Of a stretch of DNA of 64,000 bases, positions 1 to 12,100 are shown one piece after another. Position 1 is the first letter of the stretch, and every line of letters starts with the position of its first letter. A program made the position numbers and the translations under genes. Source of the stretch: Desulfobacteraceae bacterium (lineage in GTDB: Bacteria; Desulfobacterota; Desulfobacteria; Desulfobacterales; SKZT01); assembly GCA_011389745.1 (NCBI GenBank), contig JAABTQ010000007.1, forward strand, positions 62,001-126,000. The letters are read 5' to 3'. The notes under the pieces were generated by a model that did no database searches, was not told the origin of the DNA, and saw nothing but the letters and a program-made list of their open reading frames with translations.

Positions 1-1
1 A

Positions 2-172
2 TGCCCCGGTTGTGGAAGGCCTTTTAATCTGGGTGATTCGGTAGTCATGGCCTGCGGAGCGTGGGAGGGCGGTCCTAAATATATTCATGAAAATGAAGCG
101 GTTTTTGATCCCAGGACCTCGACTTATGTGGAAAGAAAATGTTTTGAAGCCGGAAGAGAACCCGGATTATAA
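2..172 (+). CDS. C-terminal fragment of an unrecognised Cys-containing protein
   Basis: An open frame enters from the left edge and ends with TAA after 56 visible residues. The fragment begins with a CPGCG motif, a typical half of a zinc or rubredoxin-like knuckle, and has two more cysteines (one in MACGAW, one in ERKCFE). No catalytic motif is visible and I do not recognise the family. The gene is convergent with the large kinase gene that ends 78 bases further on. The reading frame is supported only by its lack of stops and its Cys pattern; the start lies outside the window. Confidence 0.5.
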   Translation, partial: CPGCGRPFNLGDSVVMACGAWEGGPKYIHENEAVFDPRTSTYVERKCFEAGREPGL

Positions 173-249
173 TCAGGGTTTACGGACAAGCCTATAACAT
201 TGACAGGCAAGCTGTTTGTTTATTTGATTCTGGAACTGTATTGAAAATC

Positions 250-3200
250 CTATAAAAGAAAGGCTCCGTTTTCTCCCTGCATTTCTTTTCGAATTTTATC
301 AAAAGTTGCTTCATTAGCTAAAAAGGCATCCACGATTTCCGGGTCAAAATGTTTTCCACTATCGCGGACAATGATTTCCATGGCCTTTTCATGAGAAAAA
401 GCTTCTTTGTAAATGCGCACCGAGGTCAGCGCATCGTAAACATCGGCAAGGGCGACTATTCTGGCTGAGAGCGGTATCTCATCTTTTTTTATCCCTTTGG
501 GATAACCGGTACCGTTCCATTTTTCATGATGAAAATAGGCAATATGCATTCCAATGGTCAAAAAAGATCGTCCGTTAATCTTGGCATTAACCTGTTTGAG
601 AACATCTCCCCCAATGGTTGAATGGCGTTTAATTACCTCGAATTCCTCGTTGGAAAGCATTCCGGGCTTGAGCAGTATGGAATCGGGAATACCTACTTTG
701 CCGATATCGTGGAGAATGGAAGAAAAATAGATATCGCTGATATATTGGTCGGTTATATATTTTTGATAGTGGGGTTTCCGGGATAGTTCTTTTGTCAGGA
801 TAAGGGTGTATTCCCGAATCCGTTCCAAATGCGCACCGGTAGCTTCATCACGATATTCCGCCAGTTTGGCAAGGCCAAGGATTGTGCCGGTTCTGGCGTT
901 TTCCACATCTTTGATGGAATCGAGCAGTTCCTTTTCCAGTCGTTTTCGTTCGGTAATATCCCGGATAACCATTTGGTATCCAACCAACTCGTTGTCCTTT
1001 TTAATGGATTTGGCATTACACTCCACATCGAAAATTTGGTTGGCCTTGTTCTGAAGTTTAAAATAAAAATCTTTAATTTCATTACCATCATGCAATTTAT
1101 CTAACAATGCTGTTTGAACCATGTAACGGTCATTGGGAAATATCCAGTTTTTAAAATCTTTTTCTCTTTCACGAACAGCTTCACGAGATATTCCTATGGT
1201 GGAATAAAAACGTGGATTTGCCATGATGACCTGATCTTTGGGATCAATTAAAATAACCAGATCGATAATATTTTCATACAGCTGTCTGTAACGAAGCTCG
1301 GATTCTTCCAGATTTGAATAGAGCCTGGCATTTTCCAGAGAGATGGCAATCTGGGAGGTTAATAACTTAAGCACTTCGAGCCTTTCATAATTAAAAGCAC
1401 CGGTGACAAGGTTATTTTCAAGGTATAGCACACCAAGAAAACGGGATTTATATAAAATCGGACCACAAAAAACAGATTTGGAGCATCCGGCTAGAATTTG
1501 AGGATCATTTCTAAAATCACCTTCTTTGTAAGCGTTGTTGAGCACTATGAATTTCTGAGTTCTGGCTACATAATTGACAACAGATAAAGGAAGCGTTGTA
1601 CTCTTTTCCAGGGGAATGGACAAAAGAACTCCGGCATTTTTTTGTTCCATGGTTAATTCAGCTTCGATACTCAGTTTTCCATCGGTTTCTAAAATCAAGA
1701 CACCTTTTTGAGCGCCGGCGTTTTCGATAATAATTTTCATGAGCTGATCCAGAAGTCTATCTATAACTATTTCACTGGAAATCGTCTGTGAGGCCTTCAT
1801 CACCGATTTGAAATCGAGTTTTTCAAATGATCTGTAAGTGGAAGTAGTGAGATTTTTTTCAGGTGATTGCTCTGAATCTTTAACTTTGATCTGAAAATCA
1901 GCCAGGATCTGATCATAGGTTTCGTCCATTGCCCTGACTTTGGCATTAGCTCCCCAATCCAAGAAGCCATATCTGGCATTTTGCAAATAGTTAACGGCTT
2001 TTTCGCTCTCGTTCCGGGAGAGATAAAATTTGGCGGCCAGTTCATTTGCAACGGCTTGTTCATGAATATACCCCTGTTGCCCGGCCAGCTCAATGGCTTT
2101 ATCATAGTTAAGTATGGCGTTATCGTCGTTACCCGCAACGCGGTTTCGTTCCGCCTCCACCAGAAGATATTTATGAAGGTGGTTCATGGGGGCATGGTGG
2201 GCCCATTTTTTCATCATTTTTTGGTTTATTTTTACTTTACGCTTGATCTTAGCCTTTTCAGGAGCAGAGCTTGTCGCAAATAACGCAAGCCGGGATAATG
2301 AGGTGAAAAAGTTAATCAGGGTAACACCAAATACTCCAGGGGCACTATCCAGATATTTTTCCGCCAATTCACCATTTTTTACGGCCTCATTGTATTGTCC
2401 AAAAAGAAAGCAGAGCAGCAGTTTATTGTAATAAAGGCTGACAAGGGTCGTCCGATCATTAGCTTGCAAATGAATGTCAAGCATTTTTTGTTCATCGTAG
2501 ATATCGCCTGTCAAATTGAATGTGTTTAGAGAATTTCCCCGTAAATTGGCAATGGTTTGACGATAAATCTCATGCATATGATATGACGTTTCATGTTTTA
2601 GGCGTTTGAGTGCGTCACTGTTTTTCGCCATTAAGTCTTCAACCTGAAGGAGTTTTTCCCCCAAAACAAAAGAATAAAAGGAAAGAAAAAACAAGGAAAA
2701 ACTTGCATATTCCAGATCTCCGGTTTCAAGACCACTTCGGTAGGCACTCTCAAAAGGTACTAGTGTTTCCTTAAGATGAGCTTTCCAATGATGAATGAAT
2801 GCGTGGACCATCACTGTGGTTCTAGCTCTATAGGCATCGGTTCCGGACTCTTGCATCAGTGTCAGCGCAAGAGTTCCGAACCTATGACCTATATTGATGT
2901 CTCCCACAATACCGCAAAGAATCATCCCATAGAATGTATAAGAAATTGTAGATTCTGATGTATTGCCATAATTAAGAGAGTTTTGTACCATCTTTAAAAC
3001 GATAAACCTGAGAAAATAGGGATCCGCGAAATAAGCTGAGGGAATGACACTCATCATAATTCGCATGGCAGCTAGTCTGGACGGATCTTTCATTTGAGGA
3101 AAATTAGACAGGTTTTCTATCTTTTTGCCGGCAATCATGAATCGGGTCATGAAATATTTCATGACAATATGCCTATTTTTAATTTTTTTAGGAATCTTAA

Positions 3201-5802
3201 CCCCTAAAAGTTCTAGAGTATCTTTTGCGGTTGTAATTGCTTCCTTTAGCTTATACTGAGCATTCAAGGATTGTATTTTTACCTCAAAAACCTTGACCTT
3301 ATCTAAAAGTTTTCCGGCATTTTTTAAAACAGCAGAGGAAAAATTTTCCATATGGTCATAACGACCGGAGAGGTAAGCGGCTTCCGCTGCTCCAATAAAC
3401 AGGGATAGGGTTATATCATAATGGTTATTCCATTTATTATCAGGTAAGATTTTGATTCCTGACTGAAAATAGTTCAGTGCGCTTTCATAAGCCGCGGATG
3501 CGGTTGCTTTTTTGCCTGCTTTCAGATTCAGTTGAGCCAATTCGATTTTTTCTGCATGAGACGAAACGAAATCAAACCCGAAATTGAGCTGATTGACTAT
3601 CTCAAATATTATAAGAGGCTGCTTGTCAGGGTGGATGTTTTCCAATAGATATTTTCCGACCTTGAAATGAATGGACTTACAATTTTCAGGTTCGATCATT
3701 GAGTAAATGAAATCGCGAATCTTATCATGAGAAAAGCGAAAATTGCTGGAAATATGCTCCGACCTTTGTTTACCCTCCTGTTTTATCGGAAAAAAGCCCT
3801 TATCAACGGACATCAAAATTCCTTCTGTGACGGGTTCCTGCAATAGTTTCATGCACTCCCCCAAGGATTTATTGGATATGGCTGCTATGGTATTTAGTAA
3901 AAACTGATTTCCTACGCATGAAGAGATTTTCAATAGTTGCAGGGTTTCATCTGAAAATCTTCCGATTTTTTTTGTTAGCAGATCGGCAACATTATCAGTA
4001 ATGTCAAGTTGTTGGATATTCGATAGGTTCCATTGCCATACCTGATTTTCTAAATCGAATGACAAATGTTTTTCAGCATATAAAGAATTCAAAAACATGG
4101 CGGTAAAAAAAGGGTTCCCTCCGGTTTTTTGCAAAACCAGGTCCACAAGACCAAGAATTTGGTCTTGGGGGGCGCAGAGTGTTTCCGAAATCCACTGATG
4201 AATGTGGTTGGATTCCAGGGGACGGAGCTTGCGGTGGCTATACTCAATGCCGTCTGCCTTGAGAGTTTGTAAAAGACTATACAGCGGATTGCTTTGTCCG
4301 AGTTCGTTGTCTCTGTAGGCCCCTATGATAAGCAGGTGCCTGGTTTTTTCGTCGGTGACCAAAAGTTGAATCAATTTCAAAGACGCTGAGTCGGCCCATT
4401 GCAGGTCATCTAAAAAAATGACCAAAGGATGCTCAGGTTCACAAAAGACTTTGATAAAATTTTGAAAAACCAGGTTAAAACGATTCTGAGTCTCTGCAGG
4501 ACCAAATACTGGTATGGGGGGTTGCGGACCGATAATCAATTCCAGTTCCGGGATTAAATCGATCACAATTTGCGCATTGGGTCCAAGGGCTTTGAGCAGT
4601 TTTATTTTCCAGGATTGGACCTGCTCATCGGATTCCATGAGAAAATATTGTACCAGTTCCCTCAAAGCTTCTGCCAGAGCGTGATAAGGCATATCCTTTT
4701 GAAACTGATCAAATTTGCCTGAAATGAAAAATCCTTTGCGAAGCGCAATCGGGCGGTGAATTTCACGCACCAGAGATGTCTTGCCGATGCCTGAATATCC
4801 GGCAATAAAAATTAATTTGTTTTTGCCCTTATAGACTTCTTCAAATTCCTCAATCAAAAAATCAATGTCATCTTCCATGCCATAGAGCTTTTGAAATGGC
4901 TGTAATTTCCCGGAAAAATCTTTTTGTGCCAGAGTGAACGGTTCAATTTTTCCAAACAATTTCCATTGGTGAAGGCAGTTTTCTAAATCCGCGATCAATC
5001 CCCTGCAAGTTTGATACCTGTCTTCGGCATTCTTGGATATAAGTTTTATGATGATGTCTGATATGGAGAGGGGAATACTTTTGTCAATAGTATGCGGTGG
5101 AGTCGGATTTTTTGCGATATGAGCATGAATAAGCTCTAAATGGTCCTGGGTTTCAAAAGGGGGAATTCCCATGATAAGATGGTAAAGGGTTGCCCCCAAT
5201 GAATAAAAGTCGGTTCTATAATCGATCAGCCGGTTCATTCTGCCGGTCTGTTCCGGAGAGATATAACTTAGGGTTCCTTCCACAATATTTGGTGCCAATA
5301 CGGAAGGGATTTCACGGGAAAGAGATGTTGAACTTCCAAAATCGATTATTTTCATTTTGCCGGTTTTTGGATCCAAAAGAATATTGGTTGGGGTGATATC
5401 TTTATGAATAATATTTGAATCGTGAATTTGACCGAGGGCTTCAGTGATTTGAATAGCCAAATGAAGAAATTCCCCGATAGGAAAACCTTTGTCGGATATA
5501 AAATTTCTAATCGGTTCTCCGGTGAAATTTTCAAAAATAATCGCGTGTCTTTGGCTGAATTTTTCAAGGTTGATTACCTTAATGACACCGTCGAAGTCAA
5601 GTAAACGCAAGATTTTATATTCATTTTCGAACCTTAGGATTTCGGCAGAAGTCGGATATTCACTTTTTAGTACTTTCATGGTCACCGGAAACATGTCTTT
5701 GATCCGCTGACCACTGAAAATAATTGTACTGGCACTTTCATATATCTGGTTTTCGATTTGATAACCTGGGATAAGGCTCATGTTCAAATTCCGATCGATC
5801 AT
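250..5802 (-). CDS. Giant sensor protein: Ser/Thr kinase - AAA ATPase - helical repeats - GAF - PAS - HD-GYP
   Basis: This is a predicted cytoplasmic 1,850-residue signalling protein. Residues about 13-280 are a eukaryotic-type protein kinase with Lys43, a catalytic HKD loop (Asp135, HKD rather than HRD) and an intact DFG at 154-156. A Walker A motif (GYSGIGKTS, near residue 335) opens an AAA_16-type ATPase, followed by about 800 residues of TPR-like helical repeats. A GAF domain (about 1340-1490) and a PAS domain (about 1500-1620) follow. The C-terminus is HD-GYP, with HDIGK near 1695 and HHEKWNGTGYP near 1757, a family that usually hydrolyses cyclic di-GMP. The kinase-AAA-GAF front end is the HstK architecture known from cyanobacteria and myxobacteria. 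It is divergent from the adjacent polyketide synthase gene and paralogous to the kinase on the other side of it. The ATG at 5802 is used; an ATG seven codons later is equally possible because neither has a strong ribosome binding site. The ligands sensed are unknown. Confidence 0.9.
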   Translation of the reverse strand: MIDRNLNMSLIPGYQIENQIYESASTIIFSGQRIKDMFPVTMKVLKSEYPTSAEILRFENEYKILRLLDFDGVIKVINLEKFSQRHAIIFENFTGEPIRNFISDKGFPIGEFLHLAIQITEALGQIHDSNIIHKDITPTNILLDPKTGKMKIIDFGSSTSLSREIPSVLAPNIVEGTLSYISPEQTGRMNRLIDYRTDFYSLGATLYHLIMGIPPFETQDHLELIHAHIAKNPTPPHTIDKSIPLSISDIIIKLISKNAEDRYQTCRGLIADLENCLHQWKLFGKIEPFTLAQKDFSGKLQPFQKLYGMEDDIDFLIEEFEEVYKGKNKLIFIAGYSGIGKTSLVREIHRPIALRKGFFISGKFDQFQKDMPYHALAEALRELVQYFLMESDEQVQSWKIKLLKALGPNAQIVIDLIPELELIIGPQPPIPVFGPAETQNRFNLVFQNFIKVFCEPEHPLVIFLDDLQWADSASLKLIQLLVTDEKTRHLLIIGAYRDNELGQSNPLYSLLQTLKADGIEYSHRKLRPLESNHIHQWISETLCAPQDQILGLVDLVLQKTGGNPFFTAMFLNSLYAEKHLSFDLENQVWQWNLSNIQQLDITDNVADLLTKKIGRFSDETLQLLKISSCVGNQFLLNTIAAISNKSLGECMKLLQEPVTEGILMSVDKGFFPIKQEGKQRSEHISSNFRFSHDKIRDFIYSMIEPENCKSIHFKVGKYLLENIHPDKQPLIIFEIVNQLNFGFDFVSSHAEKIELAQLNLKAGKKATASAAYESALNYFQSGIKILPDNKWNNHYDITLSLFIGAAEAAYLSGRYDHMENFSSAVLKNAGKLLDKVKVFEVKIQSLNAQYKLKEAITTAKDTLELLGVKIPKKIKNRHIVMKYFMTRFMIAGKKIENLSNFPQMKDPSRLAAMRIMMSVIPSAYFADPYFLRFIVLKMVQNSLNYGNTSESTISYTFYGMILCGIVGDINIGHRFGTLALTLMQESGTDAYRARTTVMVHAFIHHWKAHLKETLVPFESAYRSGLETGDLEYASFSLFFLSFYSFVLGEKLLQVEDLMAKNSDALKRLKHETSYHMHEIYRQTIANLRGNSLNTFNLTGDIYDEQKMLDIHLQANDRTTLVSLYYNKLLLCFLFGQYNEAVKNGELAEKYLDSAPGVFGVTLINFFTSLSRLALFATSSAPEKAKIKRKVKINQKMMKKWAHHAPMNHLHKYLLVEAERNRVAGNDDNAILNYDKAIELAGQQGYIHEQAVANELAAKFYLSRNESEKAVNYLQNARYGFLDWGANAKVRAMDETYDQILADFQIKVKDSEQSPEKNLTTSTYRSFEKLDFKSVMKASQTISSEIVIDRLLDQLMKIIIENAGAQKGVLILETDGKLSIEAELTMEQKNAGVLLSIPLEKSTTLPLSVVNYVARTQKFIVLNNAYKEGDFRNDPQILAGCSKSVFCGPILYKSRFLGVLYLENNLVTGAFNYERLEVLKLLTSQIAISLENARLYSNLEESELRYRQLYENIIDLVILIDPKDQVIMANPRFYSTIGISREAVREREKDFKNWIFPNDRYMVQTALLDKLHDGNEIKDFYFKLQNKANQIFDVECNAKSIKKDNELVGYQMVIRDITERKRLEKELLDSIKDVENARTGTILGLAKLAEYRDEATGAHLERIREYTLILTKELSRKPHYQKYITDQYISDIYFSSILHDIGKVGIPDSILLKPGMLSNEEFEVIKRHSTIGGDVLKQVNAKINGRSFLTIGMHIAYFHHEKWNGTGYPKGIKKDEIPLSARIVALADVYDALTSVRIYKEAFSHEKAMEIIVRDSGKHFDPEIVDAFLANEATFDKIRKEMQGENGAFLL

Positions 5803-5821
5803 TGGGAGTACGGCTCAGGAA

Positions 5822-5878
5822 GAATCATATGATTCAAGGGGCACAACTGCATCTGAAGCTCAACTATTTGAATCATAT
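5822..5878. repeat. Palindrome plus inverted half-site in the kinase/PKS divergent region
   Basis: The 315-base gap between the divergent kinase and PKS genes is AT-rich. It contains a perfect 14-bp palindrome, GAATCATATGATTC, at 5822-5835. A second, inverted copy of an 11-base arm, TTGAATCATAT, lies at 5868-5878. The palindrome lies just upstream of the kinase start and about 175 bases before the PKS promoter. It could be a binding site for a dimeric regulator, but that is inference from symmetry alone. Confidence 0.45.
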
Positions 5879-6008
5879 AATATTTTTTATATCACATAAA
5901 TTTTTATTTTTCATCAGTTATTCATGCATCTAAACATTTATCAAGAAATAAACATCGGATTACATTATAAAAAATCAGTCTATGATTTTTATTATCATAA
6001 CAGCCTGT

Positions 6009-6037
6009 TTGACAATACTTTTTTTAAAGGATATGAA
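6009..6037 (+). promoter_or_regulatory. Sigma-70-like promoter of the PKS gene
   Basis: A perfect -35 box TTGACA (6009-6014) is followed after 17 bases by TATGAA (6032-6037), a good -10 box. Transcription would begin near 6044, giving a leader of about 74 bases before the PKS ATG at 6118. The call rests on consensus match and position only. Confidence 0.55.
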
Positions 6038-6117
6038 AACCTTAAAAGCCAGTATGACATCACTTTCTTTTTTGCTCATTGTATATAAATCATCTCAAAA
6101 TGAATTTGGAGTTTTTT

Positions 6118-9100
6118 ATGAAAATGAAAACCCCATCTGTTCCTATCGCTGTTATTGGTCTTTCGTGCTGGTATCCTGATGCACGCAATCCCCGTCAACT
6201 GTGGGAAAATATTCTCGCACGCCGACGCCAATTTCGTCTGCTTCCGGATCAAAGGCTTCCTTTATCGGAATACTACCATCCCGATCCGGAAGAGCCTGAT
6301 AAGACATATGGCAGAAAAGCCTCCGTCATTGATGGTTTTGAGTTTGATTGGGCCTCCAGGCGGGTCACTCTTTCGACTTATAAATCGACAGATATTGCTC
6401 AATGGTTGGCTTTCGAGGTAGCCCTTGATGCAATCGCCAATTCTGGTTTTAATAGGGAAAACATACCAAGAGAAAACACCGGGGTCATAGTTGGCAACAC
6501 GCTAACAGGTGAACAGACTCGCGCCAATGCCATGAGACTCAGATGGCCGTTTGTCCGTCGGGCATTAAATGCGGCTGTTCAATTGGCGGGCCTGTCACCA
6601 GATCAGTTTGCTGAAACAGAGGACAGATTCGAGTTATTTTACAAATCGGTATTTCCCTCCGTCAATGAGGATACTCTGGCTGGAGGGCTTTCAAATACCA
6701 TTGCTGGACGGATTTGCAATTATTTAAATGTGTTTGGCGGCGGATACACAGTGGATGGAGCCTGTTCATCGTCTTTGTTGGCAGTTGCTACTGCAGCGAC
6801 AGAACTTGCTAACGGAGATCTGGACCTTGTTCTGGCCGGTGGCGTGGATATCAGTCTGGATAGTTTCGAACTGGTCGGTTTTTCAAAAAGCAGGGCGTTG
6901 ACCTCAAAAGAAATGACTGTTTATGATCGTCGTGGAAGCGGTTTTATTCCTGGCGAAGGATGTGGTTTTGTGGTTTTAAAACGTCTCGAAGATGCCCGAA
7001 GAGATAAAAATTATGTTTATGCTGTGATTCACGGATGGGGGATTTCATCAGATGGTAAAAGTACGGGGCTTACTGCGCCCAGTGCACAAGGTCAGTCAAG
7101 GGCTTTGAAAAAAGCTTATGCTCATGCGCCTTACGATATGGATTCATTGAAATTTCTGGAAGGCCATGGAACCGGAACTACATTAGGAGATCGTATCGAA
7201 CTGGAAGGTATTGCCATGGCCATGGGTGATTATGCAATCGAGGTTGAAGATTCACTTCGCTGTTGCGCAATGACCTCACTGAAATCCATCATCGGTCATA
7301 GTAAGGCGGCATCAGGAATAGGCGGATTTATTAAATCCGTCATGGCCGTCAACCAGCGTATTATTCCGCCTACGGCTGCTTGTCGAGACCCTCATCCAGT
7401 TTTCGATCTCACAGCCAGGCGACTCTATCCTTCGATTCTAGGGGGAATTCTTGATTCTAAAGATACTATAAGAGCAGGAGTTTCCGCCATGGGATTCGGG
7501 GGAATTAATTGTCATGTGACTCTGGAATCCGGGGATGATCCCATTGCGGAATTAAAACCGTCGATACCTGAAAAACAACTTATGGTCTCAAACCAGGATA
7601 CCGAGGTGTTTTTAATCACAGCCGATTCTGAAAAGAGCATGAAACTGAAGGTTGAAAATCTTCTTGAAATATCCAAGGGGATCAGTATCGCAGAATTGAC
7701 GGATTTGGCATCCAAGCTGTCACATGAGGCTGAAAAAAAAGCGCCTGTGAGATGTGCCGTCATTGCCGGTGATCCGGATGAATTAAAAGCAAGTCTTGAA
7801 GAAGCTTTATCCATGATCCATGAAAACTTTCCAGGTGAAAACCAATTTGTTCAGGATCGATTAAAAAAAGTTTGGCTCGGCAATCATATGGACCGTGCCA
7901 GGGTTGGAATACTTTTTCCCGGACAGGGTTCACAACAGCTCAATATGGTCAGGGTTCTTGTGGATAGGTTTTCATGGGCTACGGATCTGACCCGGCAGGT
8001 CGATAAAATTGCTGAAAAGTTCGGGAGAGGCCCTGTCGGCAAGATCATTTTCAGGTCTTTTGATAGGGCTTTAAATCAGGAAGTGATCAATAGCTGGCAG
8101 AAAAGTCTTTCCATGACGGAATATGCCCAACCGGCCATTTGCCTGTCTTCGGTAATCTGGTTTCGGTTCCTGGAGAATATGGGGTTAAAACCTGCTGTGG
8201 TGGGGGGCCACAGTTTGGGAGAGTTGACGGCATTTTATGCCGCAGGGGCCATGAATGAACGGGAATTGTTTCATCTGGCAGCTTTAAGGGGCAGGGCCAT
8301 GGCAACCTCAGGCACTGATGCCGGATCTATGGTGAGCCTTAGATGTTCAAAAAGTGAGGGGGAGAAGATTATTCGTGAAACCGATGGATATCTTGTTCTT
8401 GCAAATATCAATGGACCCCGGCAGACTGTCTTGTCAGGAGAAACCCGGGCAGTCAAAAAAGCTGCCGCAATAGCGGCTAAGGCTGGTATCCAGTCTCGGG
8501 AACTTCCGGTTTCCAATGCATTTCATTCCAAACTGGCCTCTCATGCGGCTGAAATTATAAAAAATGAAGCATTTTTAAATAAAAAATCGGCTAAGGCCTA
8601 CACGAGACTCTTCTCAAGCTATACTGGAAAAGAGATTCAAGACCGGGTTTTTTTAAATGATCACTTTTCGGGCCAGGTGTTGTTCCCCGTCGATTTTATA
8701 TCTCTGATTCAAAATATATCCAACTGCTGCGATTTTTTTCTTGAAGTAGGTCCGGGACGTGTGTTGACCGGTCTGACAAACAGCATAACCGGTGATTCAG
8801 GGCCGGTTTGCTATCCGGTAGAATCGACAGCTTTTAAAGATGAGGATCTTAACCGGGCAATCGCCACTATGTTTATTCATGGTGTCGATCTTAGGTGGGA
8901 CACTTTGTACAGCGGGCGTTTAATTCGACCTTTTACCCCTGCCGCTGAAAAGCGATTCATTGACAACCCATGCGAGCGGCCTTTTGATAATGTCGACGTA
9001 TCTTCCATCCCATTGAATCAATCCACATTGGGAACTCTGGAACGTCTTCTTCCCGGTTTGATCAACCTCCCGGAATCAAAGCTTTTTGATTATTTAAAAA

Positions 9101-12100
9101 CCAGGGGGCATTTTTTAGCCAAAGTGATCGAAGCTGATCTCCAATATCCTGCACAAGAAGGTTCTTATCTGATTTCAGGCATTAAAAATGCGGAGCCGGT
9201 AACTGAAATAAACATTTCCCATACCCCGGCCATTGAAAGCCAACCTGAATCAATTGAGTCAACCGTACTTTCAGCTGTGGAAAAACTCACCGGATTTTCA
9301 AATGACAGTTTGCATCTTGACATGCGTTTGCTGGATGATCTGAATTTAGATTCAATTAAAGCAGGCGACCTGGTTGCCAAAATTTCAAGAGGGTTGTCTG
9401 TGGATTTTCCTTTGGAGCCGTTAAATTTTGCCAATGCATCACTGGGAGACATTATTGATAAGTTCTCCCAAACTTTGGATACTTCGCAATCCACTATGTC
9501 TGGTTCCAATATGTCGGATGCGTTTGAGATCGTTATGGCGCAAGCATCCGACTTGACAGGTTATCCCCTTGAAACCCTTGATGCTGATGCTCTGGTTGCA
9601 AAGGATCTGAATATTGGTCCGGACCAGCTTCAAAAAATCATTGAGAGTTCCTCACAATTATTAAAAGTGGATTTATCCCTGGATTTTGAGCCTTTAAAAG
9701 AGCGGAGTCTGCGTCAGATCGCCTCGATTCTCAGCCGGATGATAAAAGAGCAATCCCATGCAGGTTTGCCGAATGGTTCAGCGGAGTTACCCGGAATTCA
9801 GATGCATCACCTTGAACCCTGGGTGCGGGATTTTCAGGTGGAGTTGTTTGAAATGCCTTTTCCTCAGTTGCCTGAATGGTGGGGAAAGCGGCGTGAGGAT
9901 GACTGGCAGAATGTAAACGCATTGATTTTAAGCGATTCCGATAGTAATGATCTGTGCGAATCACTTCGTATGGCCATTTTAAAACGAGGCGCACAGGTCC
10001 GGTCGGCGACTTTTGAGGAAGCAGTTATCCATAATCTGAATCATGATCCGGCATTTTCTTTGCTGATCGCCATTCTTCCCATGACCTCAGGCCCATGGGA
10101 ATCACCTGATCGGTACTTGCGCCAATTGATTCAACAGCTTTCAAGTATTGCTTCACCCCCACCGGCATCCAAAGCCCCGCGGCGAAGAACTACCGTCGTT
10201 TATATCCAATTTGGGGGAAGTTCATTTGGAACCAGGCCTCCATTTTACCACCCAAACCAGTGTTGTGCTTCAGCACTGGCCAAAAGCATTTATTTGGAAA
10301 GAGATGATTTGAGAGTCAGGGTGCTGGATTTTTCCAGAGGAATTGATCCTGACCAGTTGGCTGAAAAAGCGATTGCTGAGATACATACACCCGATCCTTT
10401 TGCTGCGGTGGGGTTTGACCATGAGCTCAGACGATATGTAGAAAAGCCAAAGGTGATGGAACCGGCGAATTATTGTGATAGGAACATCAACTGGTCTTCT
10501 GGAGATGTAATCCTCGTAACCGGTGGAGCAAAGGGAATTACGGCTTCCATAGCCTTGGGTTTAGCCCGGGAAACAGGCGCTAGAATGGCATTGGTGGGAA
10601 GTTCTCCATATCCGGATAAACATCCTGAAACAACTTCAGGCAAAGAAATTTCCGAAACCCTCTTGAAGTTTTCCAATCATGGCCTGTTGGCTAGATATTT
10701 TAGTTGTGATGTCAGGAATAAAGAGTCCGTACTGAAGGTGGTGGAAAAAATTTCGGAGGATATGGGTCCGGTGACGGGAGTCATCCATGGTGCAGGACTT
10801 AACAAACCGCGGCCAACAAAAAGGGTTTCAGTTGAAGAGGCTTTTGAAGAGGCAGGGCCAAAAATTCTGGGGGCTTTAAACCTCATGAGTGCTTTTGAAA
10901 AATCGCCGCCCAAAATGTTTGCCGGTGTTTCCTCAATAATAGGATATTCAGGAATGCCGGGAAATACATGGTATGGATTTTCAAATGAGGTGCTTGATAT
11001 CTTGCTGAGAAAGTTTGGCTCGGAACACTCACACACATCAGTTATGTCTGTTGCTTATAGTATATGGCGTGATGAGGGAATGGGGTATCGAATGGGCAGT
11101 GTCGGTCATCTTAAACGGATGGGCATAGATGCTATTTCCACCGAGGAAGGCGTTAAGCGGTTTGTCAATCTTTTTCTTAAAGATCCGGGAACCGACCGGG
11201 TAATTGTTACCGCACGAATGGCCGGGATTGATACATTTTGTCCTGCATCTTTGCCTGAACCTGAAAATGTCAGGTATCTGGAAAAATTGCTTTATGCGAT
11301 TCCGGAAGTGGAATCCGTTTTTCAGGCACACCTGTCATTGGAAAGTGATCCTTATCTCAAGGATCACTTATTTAACGGTTCCTATCTTTTTCCAACGGTT
11401 TTCGGACTTGAAGCAATGGCTCAGGCATCAGCCCATGTTGCAGGAAAAACAAAACTTAAAAGAATACGGATTGAAAATATTCAACTGAAACGACCTATTA
11501 CAGTGGACCCTGAAACCGGTGCTGATATTATGATTCAGGCGCAAGTGCAGGAAAAGCCGGACAGCAAATCCCCGGAAAAAATCCTGACGAGAATTTTTAA
11601 ACAAGATACAGGTTTTCACGAAGCATATTTTTCAGCTGAATTTATTTTGAATCTTCCCGATGGTGCCCGGAAAAAAAGTATTTTAAAACCGCAACAACCA
11701 CTGGGTATTCTTCCGGAATTCGATCTGTATCGTGATAATCTTTTATTTCAGGGGCTGATGTTTCAAAGAATTCAAATGCTTTATTCTGTTGTGTCAAAGA
11801 ATGGGGAAGATAATGAAGAGGCTGAAGAAGCAATATTTACGACCCGGATCTTTGATTCGGAAACAAACTCAAGAACTGCATTCGCCGAACCTTCTCACAG
11901 CCGCCTGATCCTGGGAGATCCTTTTTTCCGGGATTCGTTGCTACAGTCAGCTCAAATCCTGATTCCCACCATGACCTGCCTTCCTGTTTTTATCAAAAAA
12001 CTCGATATCTATCCGTCTTCCAATGTCGTGGAAGAAACACTTACCGGCCTTGTTCGGCTTGATTGGAGAAAAGAACAAGAAATTCAGCATTCTGTTGTAG

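Noticed and set aside
5982-6179. 65-codon plus-strand ORF overlapping the PKS start
   Set aside because: It covers the PKS promoter and 5' end in another frame and has no ribosome binding site or family motif.
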